Source: Microbacterium sp. CBA3102 (GTDB lineage: Bacteria > Actinomycetota > Actinomycetes > Actinomycetales > Microbacteriaceae). Taken from it: a stretch of DNA of 64,000 bases. Where the stretch lies: contig NZ_CP042412.1 in NCBI RefSeq assembly GCF_007954505.1, positions 1,984,001-2,048,000 on the forward strand, given 5' to 3'. Positions 6,748-15,950 of this stretch are shown here, piece after piece; the stretch's first letter is position 1; each line of letters begins with the position of its first letter. The position numbers and the translations under genes were made by a program. The notes beneath the pieces were generated by a model. That model ran no database searches. It saw nothing but the letters and a program-made list of their open reading frames with translations, and was not told where the DNA came from.

Positions 6748-9700
6748 ATGCCCCGCCTGCACCGCGCAGCGGCGGTCACGACGGTGTGCGCCTTGAGCGC
6801 CGCCGCCCTGCTCGCCACCCCCATCGCCGCGATCGGTTCGACCGCTCCGAGTCTCGTCCTGAACGAGATCGTCTATGACGACGCCGCGACCGGCCTTGCC
6901 GACCAGGTCGAGATCTACAACGCCGGAACCGAGACGGTCGACCTCGCGGGGTGGACCATCGCGGATGAGAAGCGCGACAGCTTCGGAGCTGCGCCGGAAG
7001 GCACCTCGCTCGCACCGGGCGAGTTCCTGGTGCTGGAGAAGGATGTCGACTTCGACTTCGGGCTCGGCAAGGGGGACGAGGTCGTGCTCTTCGACCCGAG
7101 CAGCACCGAGGTCGACGCGTACGCGTATGAGAACACCGCGCCGCTGTCGGTGTGGGCGCGCTGTCCTGACGGCACGGGGGCATGGGCACCGGCGACGACG
7201 GTGACTCCCGGCGCTCCCAACGATTGCGCCGTCGCTCCCGTCGCGGGCTCCATCCTCATCAACGAGGTCGACTCGCAACCCGCCGACTGGGTGGAGTTCC
7301 ACAACCCCGGCACCGAGGCGCTCGACATCTCGGGCTACGAGATCCGCGACAACTCCGACGATCACCGCTGGCAGTTCCCGCCGGGCACGCAGATCGCGGC
7401 GGGGCATTTCCTCGTCGTCGAAGAGGGGACGATCGGACTCTCCGGAGGCGTCGAGGCCGCATTCCGCGAGCCGATCGGTATCGGCAGCGCCGACCGTATC
7501 CGTCTCTACGACGCCTCGGGGGCGATGATCGACGACACGCTCCCGTGGCAGGGGCACGCGGCGATCGATGGCGACTTCGCTGCGGCCACCCTGGCACGCT
7601 GCCCCGACGGCGTCGGTTCCTTCGTGCTCGCGCATCCGACCCCCGGTGCCGCGAACTCGTGCGTCCTGCCCGACGTCGTGATCAACGAGATCGAGTCGAA
7701 CGGTGACAGCACCGACTGGGTCGAGGTCGTGAACACGGGCACGACTGCGGTGGACCTCTCGGGCTGGACCGTCATGGACAACGATCCGACCGGTCACGCG
7801 GACGACACCACACCGCTCCCCGCCGGTACGATGCTGCCGCCCGGGGGCTACTTCGTCTTCGACCAGCCGGCGAACTTCGTGTTCGGACTCGGCAACGGCG
7901 ACACCGTGACCATCCGTGATGCGAACGGCAACACGGTCGACGAGCACGTCTACACCGCGCATGCCGCCGGCGTCCTCGCGCGCTGTGCCGACGGTACCGG
8001 CGACTTCGTCGACATCGCGGTCTCGACCAAGGGTCTCCGCAACGCCTGCGGCAACCCGGTGCGTATCAACGAGGTGGAATCCGACGGCGGCTCGCGGGAC
8101 GATTGGGTGGAGCTCGTGAACCCGACGAGCACCGAGCTCGATGTGTCGGGCGTCGTGGTGAAGGACGACGACGACACCCATGTGTACGCGATCCCAGCCG
8201 GAACCCGCCTCGGTGCGGGGGAGTACCTCGTGATCGAGCGGGCACAGCTCGGGTTCGGTCTCGGTTCCGGCGACGCGGTGCGCGTGTTCGACGGCGACCT
8301 GCTCATCGACGAGACCACCTGGGGGTCCGGCCACGCCGCCACCACCTGGGGCCGTTGCCCCGACGCGAGCGGCGCGTTCGCCGTGACCGCGGAGTCCACC
8401 AAGGGCGCCGCGAACGTGTGCGCCGGCGAGGTCGCCGTGTCACCGTGGCCCGGTTCCGCCGAGGTGCGCGTGGTCGACAGCATCCCGACGTTCCTCGAGG
8501 ACAGTTCCGGACTCGACGTGCAGGAGACCGCCGAGGGCGCGTTCCTGTGGGCGGTCGACAACGGCGAGGGTCGCATCTGGAAGCTCGACGCGCGCGCCGA
8601 CGGCTCGGTCGAGAAGGCCGAGGGCTGGGATGCAGGCAAGCGCGTGCGCTTCCAGAAGGACGCCGCCGATCCGGGGGCTGCGGGCCCCGACACCGAGGGC
8701 ATCACGGTCGACGGAGACGGCTTCGTGTACGTGGCCTCCGAGCGGGACAACAGCGCCAAGGGCGTCAACCAGAACGTGGTCCTCAAGGTCGATCCCGAGG
8801 CGTCGAGCGGTGACCTCATCGCTCAGCAGGAGTGGGATCTGACCGCCCTGCTCCCTGCCGTGGGGGCGAACCTCGGCATCGAGGCCGTGCAGTGGGTGCC
8901 CGATGCCGCGCTCGCCGGGAAGCTCTTCGACGACACGTCGGGCGCGGTGTATGACCCGAAGGATCATGCAGGTCACGGCGACGGGCTGTTCTTCGTCGCG
9001 GTCGAGGACAACGGCCACGTCTACGCGTTCGCGCTCGGATCCGACGGGGCGGCGACGCTGGTGTCGGAGATCGCTCCCGGCCTCCCCGGAGTGATGGCGC
9101 TCGACTACGACACCGTGCGCGACACCCTGTGGGCGGTGTGCGACGACGGCTGCCAGGGGCGCTCGGCGGAGATCACGCTGAACGGCACCGCACAGCCCGA
9201 CATCGCGCACTACGCCCGTGCCGCCGGCCTGCCCGACATCAACAACGAGGGTTTCGCGACCGCGCCGGCCTCGCTGTCGGTCGACGGGCAGCGCCCGGTG
9301 TGGTGGTTCGCCGACGGCTTCGCCTCCGAGTCGCTGCGCACCGGGACGCTGCCGGGAACAGGCGGCGGTACTCCCGGCGGCGAGACCCCGCCCCTCCCCG
9401 GCACAGGGCTCGTGGACGACAACCGCAACGGGCTGACGGTGAACCCGTCGGTCGCGGCCCGGGGGCAGGAGGTCACGATCACGGTCGGTTCCGCAGGCGC
9501 AGGCACGGACGTGTCGGTGTGGATGTACTCCGAGCCGATGCGGATCGCGTCGGGGACGCTCACGACCGCGGGGACCATCACGGCGACCATACCGGCCGAT
9601 GCGCCTCTCGGCGCCCACCGGATCGCCGTGTTCGATGCGAGCGGCGGGCTCCTCGGCTGGGCGGACCTCCGTATCGCGGGAGCGGCAGGATCGGGATCTG

Positions 9701-9822
9701 AGACGGGTGCGGGTGCGCTGGCGACGACCGGCTCCGAGCTCCCGGTCGCCGCCGTCGCGCTGGCGCTGCTGCTCCTCACCGCCGGCGCGGCAGCAGTCCG
9801 CCGTCGCAGGCGCGACGCCTGA
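6748..9822 (+). CDS. Secreted surface protein: four lamin-tail domains, beta-propeller, LATTG anchor
   Basis: This 1,024-residue protein has a Sec signal peptide (about residues 1-30), then four consecutive lamin-tail domains. Each opens with a variant of INEV/I and has a WVE-N-G-(V/L)D-(L/I)SGW core; starts are near residues 36, 168, 310 and 438. A propeller-like region with SGLDVQE, DTEGI and AVDNGEGRIWKLD follows (about 570-865), then a Gly/Pro-rich linker, an Ig-like segment and the C-terminal LATTG (991-995), hydrophobic helix and RRRRR tail. LATTG matches the LAXTG signal of class E sortases, so the protein is probably covalently attached to the wall. ATG 6748 has AGGAG five bases upstream. 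Binding target or enzymatic role is not known. Confidence 0.85.
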   Translation: MPRLHRAAAVTTVCALSAAALLATPIAAIGSTAPSLVLNEIVYDDAATGLADQVEIYNAGTETVDLAGWTIADEKRDSFGAAPEGTSLAPGEFLVLEKDVDFDFGLGKGDEVVLFDPSSTEVDAYAYENTAPLSVWARCPDGTGAWAPATTVTPGAPNDCAVAPVAGSILINEVDSQPADWVEFHNPGTEALDISGYEIRDNSDDHRWQFPPGTQIAAGHFLVVEEGTIGLSGGVEAAFREPIGIGSADRIRLYDASGAMIDDTLPWQGHAAIDGDFAAATLARCPDGVGSFVLAHPTPGAANSCVLPDVVINEIESNGDSTDWVEVVNTGTTAVDLSGWTVMDNDPTGHADDTTPLPAGTMLPPGGYFVFDQPANFVFGLGNGDTVTIRDANGNTVDEHVYTAHAAGVLARCADGTGDFVDIAVSTKGLRNACGNPVRINEVESDGGSRDDWVELVNPTSTELDVSGVVVKDDDDTHVYAIPAGTRLGAGEYLVIERAQLGFGLGSGDAVRVFDGDLLIDETTWGSGHAATTWGRCPDASGAFAVTAESTKGAANVCAGEVAVSPWPGSAEVRVVDSIPTFLEDSSGLDVQETAEGAFLWAVDNGEGRIWKLDARADGSVEKAEGWDAGKRVRFQKDAADPGAAGPDTEGITVDGDGFVYVASERDNSAKGVNQNVVLKVDPEASSGDLIAQQEWDLTALLPAVGANLGIEAVQWVPDAALAGKLFDDTSGAVYDPKDHAGHGDGLFFVAVEDNGHVYAFALGSDGAATLVSEIAPGLPGVMALDYDTVRDTLWAVCDDGCQGRSAEITLNGTAQPDIAHYARAAGLPDINNEGFATAPASLSVDGQRPVWWFADGFASESLRTGTLPGTGGGTPGGETPPLPGTGLVDDNRNGLTVNPSVAARGQEVTITVGSAGAGTDVSVWMYSEPMRIASGTLTTAGTITATIPADAPLGAHRIAVFDASGGLLGWADLRIAGAAGSGSETGAGALATTGSELPVAAVALALLLLTAGAAAVRRRRRDA

Positions 9823-9826
9823 GCGC

Positions 9827-9859
9827 GCAGGGGTGCACAGGTCGACCGTGCACCCCTGC
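9827..9859 (+). terminator. Hairpin terminator after the surface protein gene
   Basis: Perfect 12-bp arms GCAGGGGTGCAC and its complement surround a 9-nt loop, starting five bases after the stop codon. No T-run follows. Confidence 0.7.
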
Positions 9860-9909
9860 GTCGCCGCCGATGCCCCCGCATCCCGTGCCGCGGTGTCTGT
9901 GCCGACGCC

Positions 9910-9915
9910 TAGACT
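9910..9915 (+). promoter_or_regulatory. -10 box TAGACT before pcrA
   Basis: TAGACT lies 9 nt before the pcrA ATG and directly downstream of the surface-gene terminator. No Shine-Dalgarno sequence is present, so pcrA is probably leaderless or nearly so. Confidence 0.55.
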
Positions 9916-9924
9916 CATAGGGCC

Positions 9925-12402
9925 ATGACCGAAGCTCCTCTCATCGTCCCCGGATCCGCCGGCCCCCGCACCTCCGGGGCGGAGGGACAGGACGAACTCC
10001 TCGCCGGACTGAACCCGCAACAGCTCGAGGCCGTCACCTATCGCGGCCCCGCTCTGCTCATCGTCGCGGGCGCGGGGTCGGGCAAGACCAGCGTGCTCAC
10101 GCGACGCATCGCCTCGCTGCTGCGCTCACGCGAGGCCTGGCCGAGTCAGATCCTCGCGATCACCTTCACCAACAAAGCCGCCGGCGAGATGCGCGAGCGC
10201 GTCGAAGGACTGATCGGGGACGCCGCCCGGGGCATGTGGATCTCGACGTTCCACTCGGCCTGCGTCCGCATCCTCCGCCGCGAGGCTCAGCAGTTCGGGT
10301 ACACGAAGTCCTTCACGATCTACGACTCCGGCGACTCGCGCGCTCTGCTCAAGCGGCTGGTCAAGGAGCACGAGGCGGATGCGTACGGACTGACCCCGGC
10401 CTCGGTGCAGTCGCGCATCTCGAAGCTCAAGAACGAGCTCTCCGACGCCGAGTCCTACGCGCGTCAGGCCAACATGAGCGATCCCGCCGAGCGCGTGTTC
10501 GTCGAGGTGTTCGCCGACTACCAGCGTCAGCTGCAGAAGGCCAACGCGTTCGATTTCGACGACCTCATCGGTCAGACGGTGTACCTGTTCCGCGCTTTCC
10601 CGCAGGTCGCCGACACCTACCGTCGTCGCTTCCGGCACATCCTGGTCGACGAGTATCAGGACACCAACCACGCGCAGTACGCGCTGATCCATGAACTGAC
10701 GCGACCCGTGTCGGGCGCCGGAGCAGCTCCCGACCCGTATGCCTCGAACGGCATGATGATCTTCGAGCCCGATCCCGCCCCCGCTGCCGATGCCGGCGAG
10801 CCCGGTGCCTCGCTCACGGTGGTCGGCGACTCCGACCAGTCGATCTACGCCTTCCGCGGCGCCGACATCCGCAACATCAGCGAGTTCGAACGTGACTTCC
10901 CCGGCGCCCGCGTGGTGCTGCTCGAACAGAACTACCGTTCGACGCAGAACATCCTCTCCGCCGCGAACGCCGTGATCGGCAACAACTTCGACCGCAAAGA
11001 CAAGAAGCTGTGGAGTGACAAGGGCGACGGCGACCCGATCATCGGCTTCACCGGCTACTCGCAGCACGACGAGGCCCAGTTCGTCGCCGACGAGGTCGAG
11101 GCACTGCACCGTGCCGGCATGCCGTACTCCGAGATGGCGGTGTTCTATCGCACCAACTCGCAGTCCCGTGCGCTGGAGGAGATCTTCATCCGCTCGGCGG
11201 TGCCCTACAAGATCATGGGCGGCACGAAGTTCTACGACCGCGCCGAGATCAAGGATGCGCTCGCCTATCTCGTCGCGGTGGCGAATCCGGCCGACGAGAT
11301 GTCGGTGCGCCGCATCCTGAACAAGCCACGCCGTGGCATCGGCGACGTGACGGAGACGGCCATCGCGCGTTTCGCCGAGGAACACGGCATCAGCTTCCGT
11401 GACGCGCTGTCGATGCCGGCCCAGCTCGGCGTCGGCCCGAAGATCCAGGCGGCGATCGGTCAGCTCGACGCCGTGCTGACCGAAGCCACCGCGATCCTGA
11501 TCCCGGCCAGCGGCGAGCTTCCGCCCTCCACGGCGGTGGCCGACGGGCTCAGTCTGCTGCTCGGCAAGAGCGGCTACCTCGACGCCCTGCGTGCGAGTCG
11601 TGATCCGCAGGACGAGGCGCGCGTCGAGAACCTCGACGAGTTCGTGGCCGTGGCCCGCGACTTCGCGCGCAACAACCCCGAAGGCACGATCGTCGACTTC
11701 TTGACCGAAGTCGCCCTGGTCTCGGACGCCGACGACCTCGACGACGAGTCCGGCTCAGTCTCACTCATGACGATGCACACGGCGAAGGGACTCGAGTACG
11801 ACGCCGTGTTCGTCACGGGCGTTGAAGAAGACCTGATCCCGCACCGGATCTCGGCCGGAGAGCCTGGAGGGCCGCAGGAGGAGCGCCGGCTCTTCTACGT
11901 CGGCATCACGCGGGCGCGCAAGCGGCTGCACCTGTCCCTCGCGATGACCAGAGCCCAGTTCGGCGAAGTGACCGTGGCGATGCCCAGCCGTTTCCTGCAA
12001 GAGATCCCGTCGGGACTCATCGACTGGCGTCAGTCGCCGGGTGACGTGAACTCGCGCGGCGGGATGCAGTCCCGGGCCCTCAATGCGCGACGCCAGGGCG
12101 GTTTCGGCGGCTCGAGCTCCGGATCGGGCGATCGCTTCGCGGTCAAGGCGCTTCCCGGGCGCGATTCCCTCAAGCCCCTGTCGACGGCGATGGACAAGTT
12201 CCCCAACCGCGTCACGGCCAAGATGCGCGACAACGGCGATCTCGAGCTCGCCGCAGGCGACCGCATCCGTCACGTCGACTTCGGCGAAGGGCGGGTCGAT
12301 GCGGTGACCGGCGAGGGAGCCAAACGCATCGCCCACGTGCGCTTCGACTCGGCAGGGCAGAAGAAGCTCCTCATCAAGGTCGCGCCGATCGAGAAGATCT
12401 GA
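9925..12402 (+). CDS. pcrA: ATP-dependent DNA helicase PcrA/UvrD
   Basis: This 825-residue superfamily 1A helicase contains the canonical motifs in order: LNPQQLEAV (Q-motif region), GAGSGKT, LAITFTNKAA, DEYQDTN, GDSDQSIYAFRGAD, LEQNYRST, TMHTAKGLEYDAVF and FYVGITRARKRL. It unwinds DNA 3' to 5' in repair and replication restart and clears stalled RNA polymerase and replication forks. A roughly 40-residue insertion of low complexity (PAPAADAGEPG) separates DEYQDTN from the DQS motif and is typical of actinobacterial PcrA. The C-terminal end has the Tudor-like fold that binds RNA polymerase in PcrA (GDRIRHVDFGEGRV). It is transcribed from its own promoter. Confidence 0.95.
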   Translation: MTEAPLIVPGSAGPRTSGAEGQDELLAGLNPQQLEAVTYRGPALLIVAGAGSGKTSVLTRRIASLLRSREAWPSQILAITFTNKAAGEMRERVEGLIGDAARGMWISTFHSACVRILRREAQQFGYTKSFTIYDSGDSRALLKRLVKEHEADAYGLTPASVQSRISKLKNELSDAESYARQANMSDPAERVFVEVFADYQRQLQKANAFDFDDLIGQTVYLFRAFPQVADTYRRRFRHILVDEYQDTNHAQYALIHELTRPVSGAGAAPDPYASNGMMIFEPDPAPAADAGEPGASLTVVGDSDQSIYAFRGADIRNISEFERDFPGARVVLLEQNYRSTQNILSAANAVIGNNFDRKDKKLWSDKGDGDPIIGFTGYSQHDEAQFVADEVEALHRAGMPYSEMAVFYRTNSQSRALEEIFIRSAVPYKIMGGTKFYDRAEIKDALAYLVAVANPADEMSVRRILNKPRRGIGDVTETAIARFAEEHGISFRDALSMPAQLGVGPKIQAAIGQLDAVLTEATAILIPASGELPPSTAVADGLSLLLGKSGYLDALRASRDPQDEARVENLDEFVAVARDFARNNPEGTIVDFLTEVALVSDADDLDDESGSVSLMTMHTAKGLEYDAVFVTGVEEDLIPHRISAGEPGGPQEERRLFYVGITRARKRLHLSLAMTRAQFGEVTVAMPSRFLQEIPSGLIDWRQSPGDVNSRGGMQSRALNARRQGGFGGSSSGSGDRFAVKALPGRDSLKPLSTAMDKFPNRVTAKMRDNGDLELAAGDRIRHVDFGEGRVDAVTGEGAKRIAHVRFDSAGQKKLLIKVAPIEKI

Positions 12403-12452
12403 CGTCACCGCGGGTGTTCAGGCTTCGGCGGATCACGGTCCGGATTGGCGGT

Positions 12453-12458
12453 TAGGCT
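12453..12458 (+). promoter_or_regulatory. -10 box TAGGCT, leaderless start
   Basis: TAGGCT ends 7 nt before the ATG at 12466 and no ribosome binding site intervenes. Confidence 0.55.
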
Positions 12459-12465
12459 GGCTCAT

Positions 12466-13608
12466 ATGGCCCTCTTCTCCCGCCGCAAGAAGTCCGGTGA
12501 CGATGCCGTCGCCCCCACCACCGACGTCGTAGAGACGGACGCGGGGGCACCCGGATCCGACACCGTCGCCGCCGACGACGCCTCGGACGCCGGCAGTGTC
12601 GACGCTCCCTCGATCGGCATCTCCGTGCAGGCCTTCCGAGGCGTCGGCGCCGAGGCCGGCCCGGAGGTGGAGCTGCCCAGCGCTGAGACGGCGCCCGCGG
12701 CGGCGGCCCCTGCCGCCCCTCGCGCCCCACAGGCACCGACGGCGCAGGAGGAAGAGCCCCCGCAGCGGCGTCTGCCGCTCGCCTCGCCGCTGCCGCCGGA
12801 GCAGACCGAGACCGTCGCCGGGATGAAGGACAACGTCCTGCTCCGTGAGGCGCTCACCGAGATCGAAGCGGGGGCGACCAACGACCAGCTGCTGGGCGTG
12901 ATGCGTCAGGCGCTTCAAGGGCACCTCTACATCCGCGTCAACGGAGACGCCCGCGCGCAGATCAGCGAGGGCAAGCCGCTCTCCGTCGCGGTCGTCCGCG
13001 ACAACGACGACCGCCAGTTCATGCTCGCTTTCAGCTCGGCGGCCGCCGTGCGCGATTCCGTGCAGCTCGAGCCGGATCCCGCGGCCACCTCCGCCGTCGC
13101 GCAGCCCGTGACGTCGGTGCTGCAGCAGGTCGTGGCAGGAGACTTCGCGGGGCTCATCGTCGACAACGCGTCTGCACCCCACCGCGTGGTCTTCCCGACC
13201 GAGCTGTTGCAGAAGACGCTCGACCAGGCCGACGTCGACATGACCGTGAAGTCGATCCTGGCCGCTCCCCGTGCGCAGGATTCGGCTGTCAAGGTCGGAG
13301 AGGCCCTGGCGACCACGCGCATGTGGGTGGCGGTCAACGACGGCTCCGGCAGCGGTCAGGTCGGCATCGCCGAGGCCCAGACCCCCGACGGGCGACGGTT
13401 TCTGCAGCTCTTCTCGCACCCGCTCGAGGTCATCGCGCTCGGCCGGGGTGATCGTCCGCTCCCGTTCGAGCCGATGCAGCTCGCCAAGGTCCTCACGAGC
13501 CACTCCGAGATGGGCGGAGTGATCGTCGATCCCGCCGGCCCGTCGATCATCGTCGAGCGGGACGCCCTCACGCCGGTCCTGGTGCTCGCGGTCGATCTCG
13601 GCGACTGA
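12466..13608 (+). CDS. SseB-family protein
   Basis: This 380-residue protein begins MALFSRRKKS and has an acidic, Ala/Pro-rich low-complexity region to about residue 115. Two SseB-like alpha/beta domains follow: the first contains NVLLREAL and GHLYIRV near residues 125-260, the second runs from about 270 to the end with MWVAVNDG and ILAVDLGD-like strands. SseB is best known as an enhancer of serine sensitivity in E. coli; the actinobacterial proteins have no established function. ATG 12466 was preferred because a -10 box sits directly upstream and a TTG further up has no supporting signal. A basic N-terminus suggests nucleic acid or membrane proximity, but this is only inference. Confidence 0.75.
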   Translation: MALFSRRKKSGDDAVAPTTDVVETDAGAPGSDTVAADDASDAGSVDAPSIGISVQAFRGVGAEAGPEVELPSAETAPAAAAPAAPRAPQAPTAQEEEPPQRRLPLASPLPPEQTETVAGMKDNVLLREALTEIEAGATNDQLLGVMRQALQGHLYIRVNGDARAQISEGKPLSVAVVRDNDDRQFMLAFSSAAAVRDSVQLEPDPAATSAVAQPVTSVLQQVVAGDFAGLIVDNASAPHRVVFPTELLQKTLDQADVDMTVKSILAAPRAQDSAVKVGEALATTRMWVAVNDGSGSGQVGIAEAQTPDGRRFLQLFSHPLEVIALGRGDRPLPFEPMQLAKVLTSHSEMGGVIVDPAGPSIIVERDALTPVLVLAVDLGD

Positions 13609-13665
13609 CCGGGCTCCGTCGCTCCTGCCGGCGGGCGCGGGGTTCCGTCCGTCCGAGCATCGCTC

Positions 13666-13671
13666 TAGGGT
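13666..13671 (+). promoter_or_regulatory. -10 box TAGGGT, leaderless start
   Basis: TAGGGT ends 6 nt before the ATG at 13678. No Shine-Dalgarno sequence is seen. Confidence 0.5.
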
Positions 13672-13677
13672 CGGAGC

Positions 13678-14751
13678 ATGGCCTCAGAACGTGTGACCCT
13701 GACCGTGGTCGACTCGGACGGAGAGCGTGAGGTCGCGCTCTCCAGCCCCAACAGGGTCGTGTGGCCGGACCTCGGCATCACGAAGGCCGAGCTCGCGGAG
13801 TACGTGCAGCGCGTCTCGGTGCCCTTCCTCGCGGCGAACGGCAATCGGCCGGTCTCGCTGGAGCGCTTCCGCGACGGCATCGGCCCCTCGGGCGGGCCGA
13901 AGGCGGAAGGGTTCTTCTCGAAGAACCCGCCCAAGGGCACCCCCGACTTCGTCGATGCGGTGACGGTGACGTACAACAGCGGACGCCGGCATCCGCAGAT
14001 CGTGCTGAACCGCTCGAGCGCGATCGTCTGGGCGGTGCAGATGAACACGATCGTGTTCCACCCCTGGGCATCGCTCGCGACCGACGCCGACGACCCGGTC
14101 GAACTGCGCATCGATCTGGACCCGCAGCCGGGGACGGATTTCGCGGATGCGGTGACGGCCGCGCACACGCTGCGCGAGGTGTTGCGTGAGGCGGGCCTGG
14201 AGGCGTTCGCCAAGACCAGCGGCAACCGCGGGCTGCATGTGTTCGCGCCGATCGAGCCGACCCACGAGTTCCTCGATGTGCGCCATGCCGTCATCGCAGC
14301 GGGGCGGGAGCTGGAGCGTCGGATGCCGGATCAGGTCACGACGAACTGGTGGAAGGAGGAGCGCGGGGAGCGGATCTTCGTCGACTTCAACCAGGCGAAC
14401 CGAGACCGCACGATGGCCGGTGCCTACAGTCCTCGCGCGCTGCCGGGAGCGACGGTGTCGACACCGGTGGCCTGGGACGAGCTCGACGGGCTGGATCCGC
14501 GGACTTTCACCGTGCGCACGATCCCGAAGCGCCTGGATGAGATCGGCGACCCGTGGGCGACCATGCAGGAGGCCCCGGGCCGGATCGACACCCTGCTGGC
14601 CTGGTGGGAGCGCGACAAGGAGAACGGGCTGGGGGAGCTGCCGTTTCCTCCGGAGTTCCCGAAGATGCCAGGCGAGCCGCCCCGCGTGCAGCCCAGCAAG
14701 AAGGTCGCGGCCAACTGGGACGACGACGGCACTCCCGTCGAGAAGGACTGA
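13678..14751 (+). CDS. LigD-type polymerase domain protein (NHEJ primase/polymerase)
   Basis: This 357-residue protein is a stand-alone LigD polymerase domain of the archaeo-eukaryotic primase superfamily. NRVVWPDLGITK and RPVSLERF open the fold; the metal-binding pair is D146 and D148 in RIDLDPQPG; GNRGLHVFAPI and VFVDFNQANRDRTM-like motifs follow (phosphate-binding and third metal site). Such enzymes fill gaps with ribonucleotides or dNTPs during non-homologous end joining. The convergent neighbour, six bases away, is an ATP-dependent DNA ligase, the other half of LigD. No Ku gene lies in the window. The two genes are end to end, so they are not one operon. Confidence 0.92.
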   Translation: MASERVTLTVVDSDGEREVALSSPNRVVWPDLGITKAELAEYVQRVSVPFLAANGNRPVSLERFRDGIGPSGGPKAEGFFSKNPPKGTPDFVDAVTVTYNSGRRHPQIVLNRSSAIVWAVQMNTIVFHPWASLATDADDPVELRIDLDPQPGTDFADAVTAAHTLREVLREAGLEAFAKTSGNRGLHVFAPIEPTHEFLDVRHAVIAAGRELERRMPDQVTTNWWKEERGERIFVDFNQANRDRTMAGAYSPRALPGATVSTPVAWDELDGLDPRTFTVRTIPKRLDEIGDPWATMQEAPGRIDTLLAWWERDKENGLGELPFPPEFPKMPGEPPRVQPSKKVAANWDDDGTPVEKD

Positions 14752-14757
14752 CCGCCT

Positions 14758-15801
14758 TCAGCGGAGGACGTCGGCGAGGTCGTAGCCGGCGACGCTGTCG
14801 AGCTGTTCGTACGTGCACGAGCGGGCGTCGCGGTCCGGTCGCCAGCGCTCGAACTGCACGGTATGGCGGAACCGAGCGCCCTCGAGCTGGTCGTAGCGCA
14901 CCTCGAGCACCCGCTCCGGGCGCAGCCGGACGAACGAGACGTCCTTGCCGCCGCTGAATCGCGAACGCTCGCCTGCCGCGGTCACCGCTTCCCCGGAGTC
15001 GTCCCTCTCCACCCAGGGGGCGAGTTCCTCGACGAGCTCTTGCCGACGGACATCGCTCCACGCCGCGACGCCGCCGACCTGGCGGAGCACGCCGTCGGCT
15101 CCGTACAGTCCCACCAGCAGCGAGCCCACGCCCGAACCCGACTTGTGGACCCGGTAGCCGAGTGCGACCACATCGGCCGTGCGCGCGTGCTTGATCTTGA
15201 ACAGCGTGCGCTTGCCCGGCGCGTAGGGCTGAGTGAGCGGCTTGGCGATCACGCCGTCGAGCCCGGCGCCCTCGAACTCGGCGAGCCAACGGACGGCCGC
15301 GTCGTGATCCCTCGTCGTCCGGGTGATGTGCAGCGGATGCTCCACGGAAGCTAGGAGTGCCTCCAGGCGCGTTCGCCGGGACTCGAACGGCGCGGCGAGG
15401 AGGTCGTCGTCGCCGACGGCGAGCAGATCGAAGGCGATGAACATCGCCGGGGTCGAGGCGGCGAGCGTGGCGACGCGGGAAGCGGCGGGGTGGATGCGCT
15501 GACTCAGTGCCTCCCAGTCCAGGCGCTGGGACCCCTGCGGGCCGGTGGCGACGACGATCTCGCCGTCGAGCAGGCACGGACCGGGGAGCAGCTCGGGAAT
15601 CGCCTCGACCAGCTCCGGGAAGTAGCGCGTGAGAGGTTTCGCTCCGCGGGAGCCGATCTCGACGGTCTCCCCGTCCCAAGCGATCAGTCCGCGGAAGCCG
15701 TCCCACTTCGGCTCGTACAGGAGCCCGCCGGGAACCTTCTCTGCAGGAGGAACCGCGGGGACGGCTTTGGCGAGCATCGGCGCGGGGATCTCGTAGCGCA
15801 T
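14758..15801 (-). CDS. ATP-dependent DNA ligase (LigD/LigC ligase-domain type)
   Basis: This 347-residue ligase has nucleotidyltransferase motif I EPKWDGFRG with the adenylated Lys32, motif III-like MFIAFDLLA, motif IV GLDGVIAKPL, motif V KIKHARTADVVALGYR and a C-terminal OB-fold. It seals nicks via an enzyme-AMP intermediate and, with the LigD-type polymerase encoded convergently, probably acts in end joining or repair. Length fits the core ligase without extra nuclease or polymerase domains. The gene starts at ATG 15801 in a 149-bp gap that holds no other obvious gene. The convergent stop codons are only six bases apart with no strong terminator between. Confidence 0.92.
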   Translation of the reverse strand: MRYEIPAPMLAKAVPAVPPAEKVPGGLLYEPKWDGFRGLIAWDGETVEIGSRGAKPLTRYFPELVEAIPELLPGPCLLDGEIVVATGPQGSQRLDWEALSQRIHPAASRVATLAASTPAMFIAFDLLAVGDDDLLAAPFESRRTRLEALLASVEHPLHITRTTRDHDAAVRWLAEFEGAGLDGVIAKPLTQPYAPGKRTLFKIKHARTADVVALGYRVHKSGSGVGSLLVGLYGADGVLRQVGGVAAWSDVRRQELVEELAPWVERDDSGEAVTAAGERSRFSGGKDVSFVRLRPERVLEVRYDQLEGARFRHTVQFERWRPDRDARSCTYEQLDSVAGYDLADVLR

Positions 15802-15950
15802 GCTCCCATCCTGGTCCTCGGCCGTGTGGGGCGGAAGAGCGGGCCGGTGTTCACAACTCCGCAGAAACGGGCGGCGGGTGCGGCGGTCCTCCCGTGATTC
15901 GCAGGGCTACGGGGGCAGCGCGTCCCGTCCTTGAGGAGTAGTGAGCGCGC

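Noticed and set aside
15802..15950. Hidden small gene between ligase and FAD oxidoreductase
   Set aside because: No frame has a convincing start, ribosome binding site or family similarity; it probably holds the ligase promoter.
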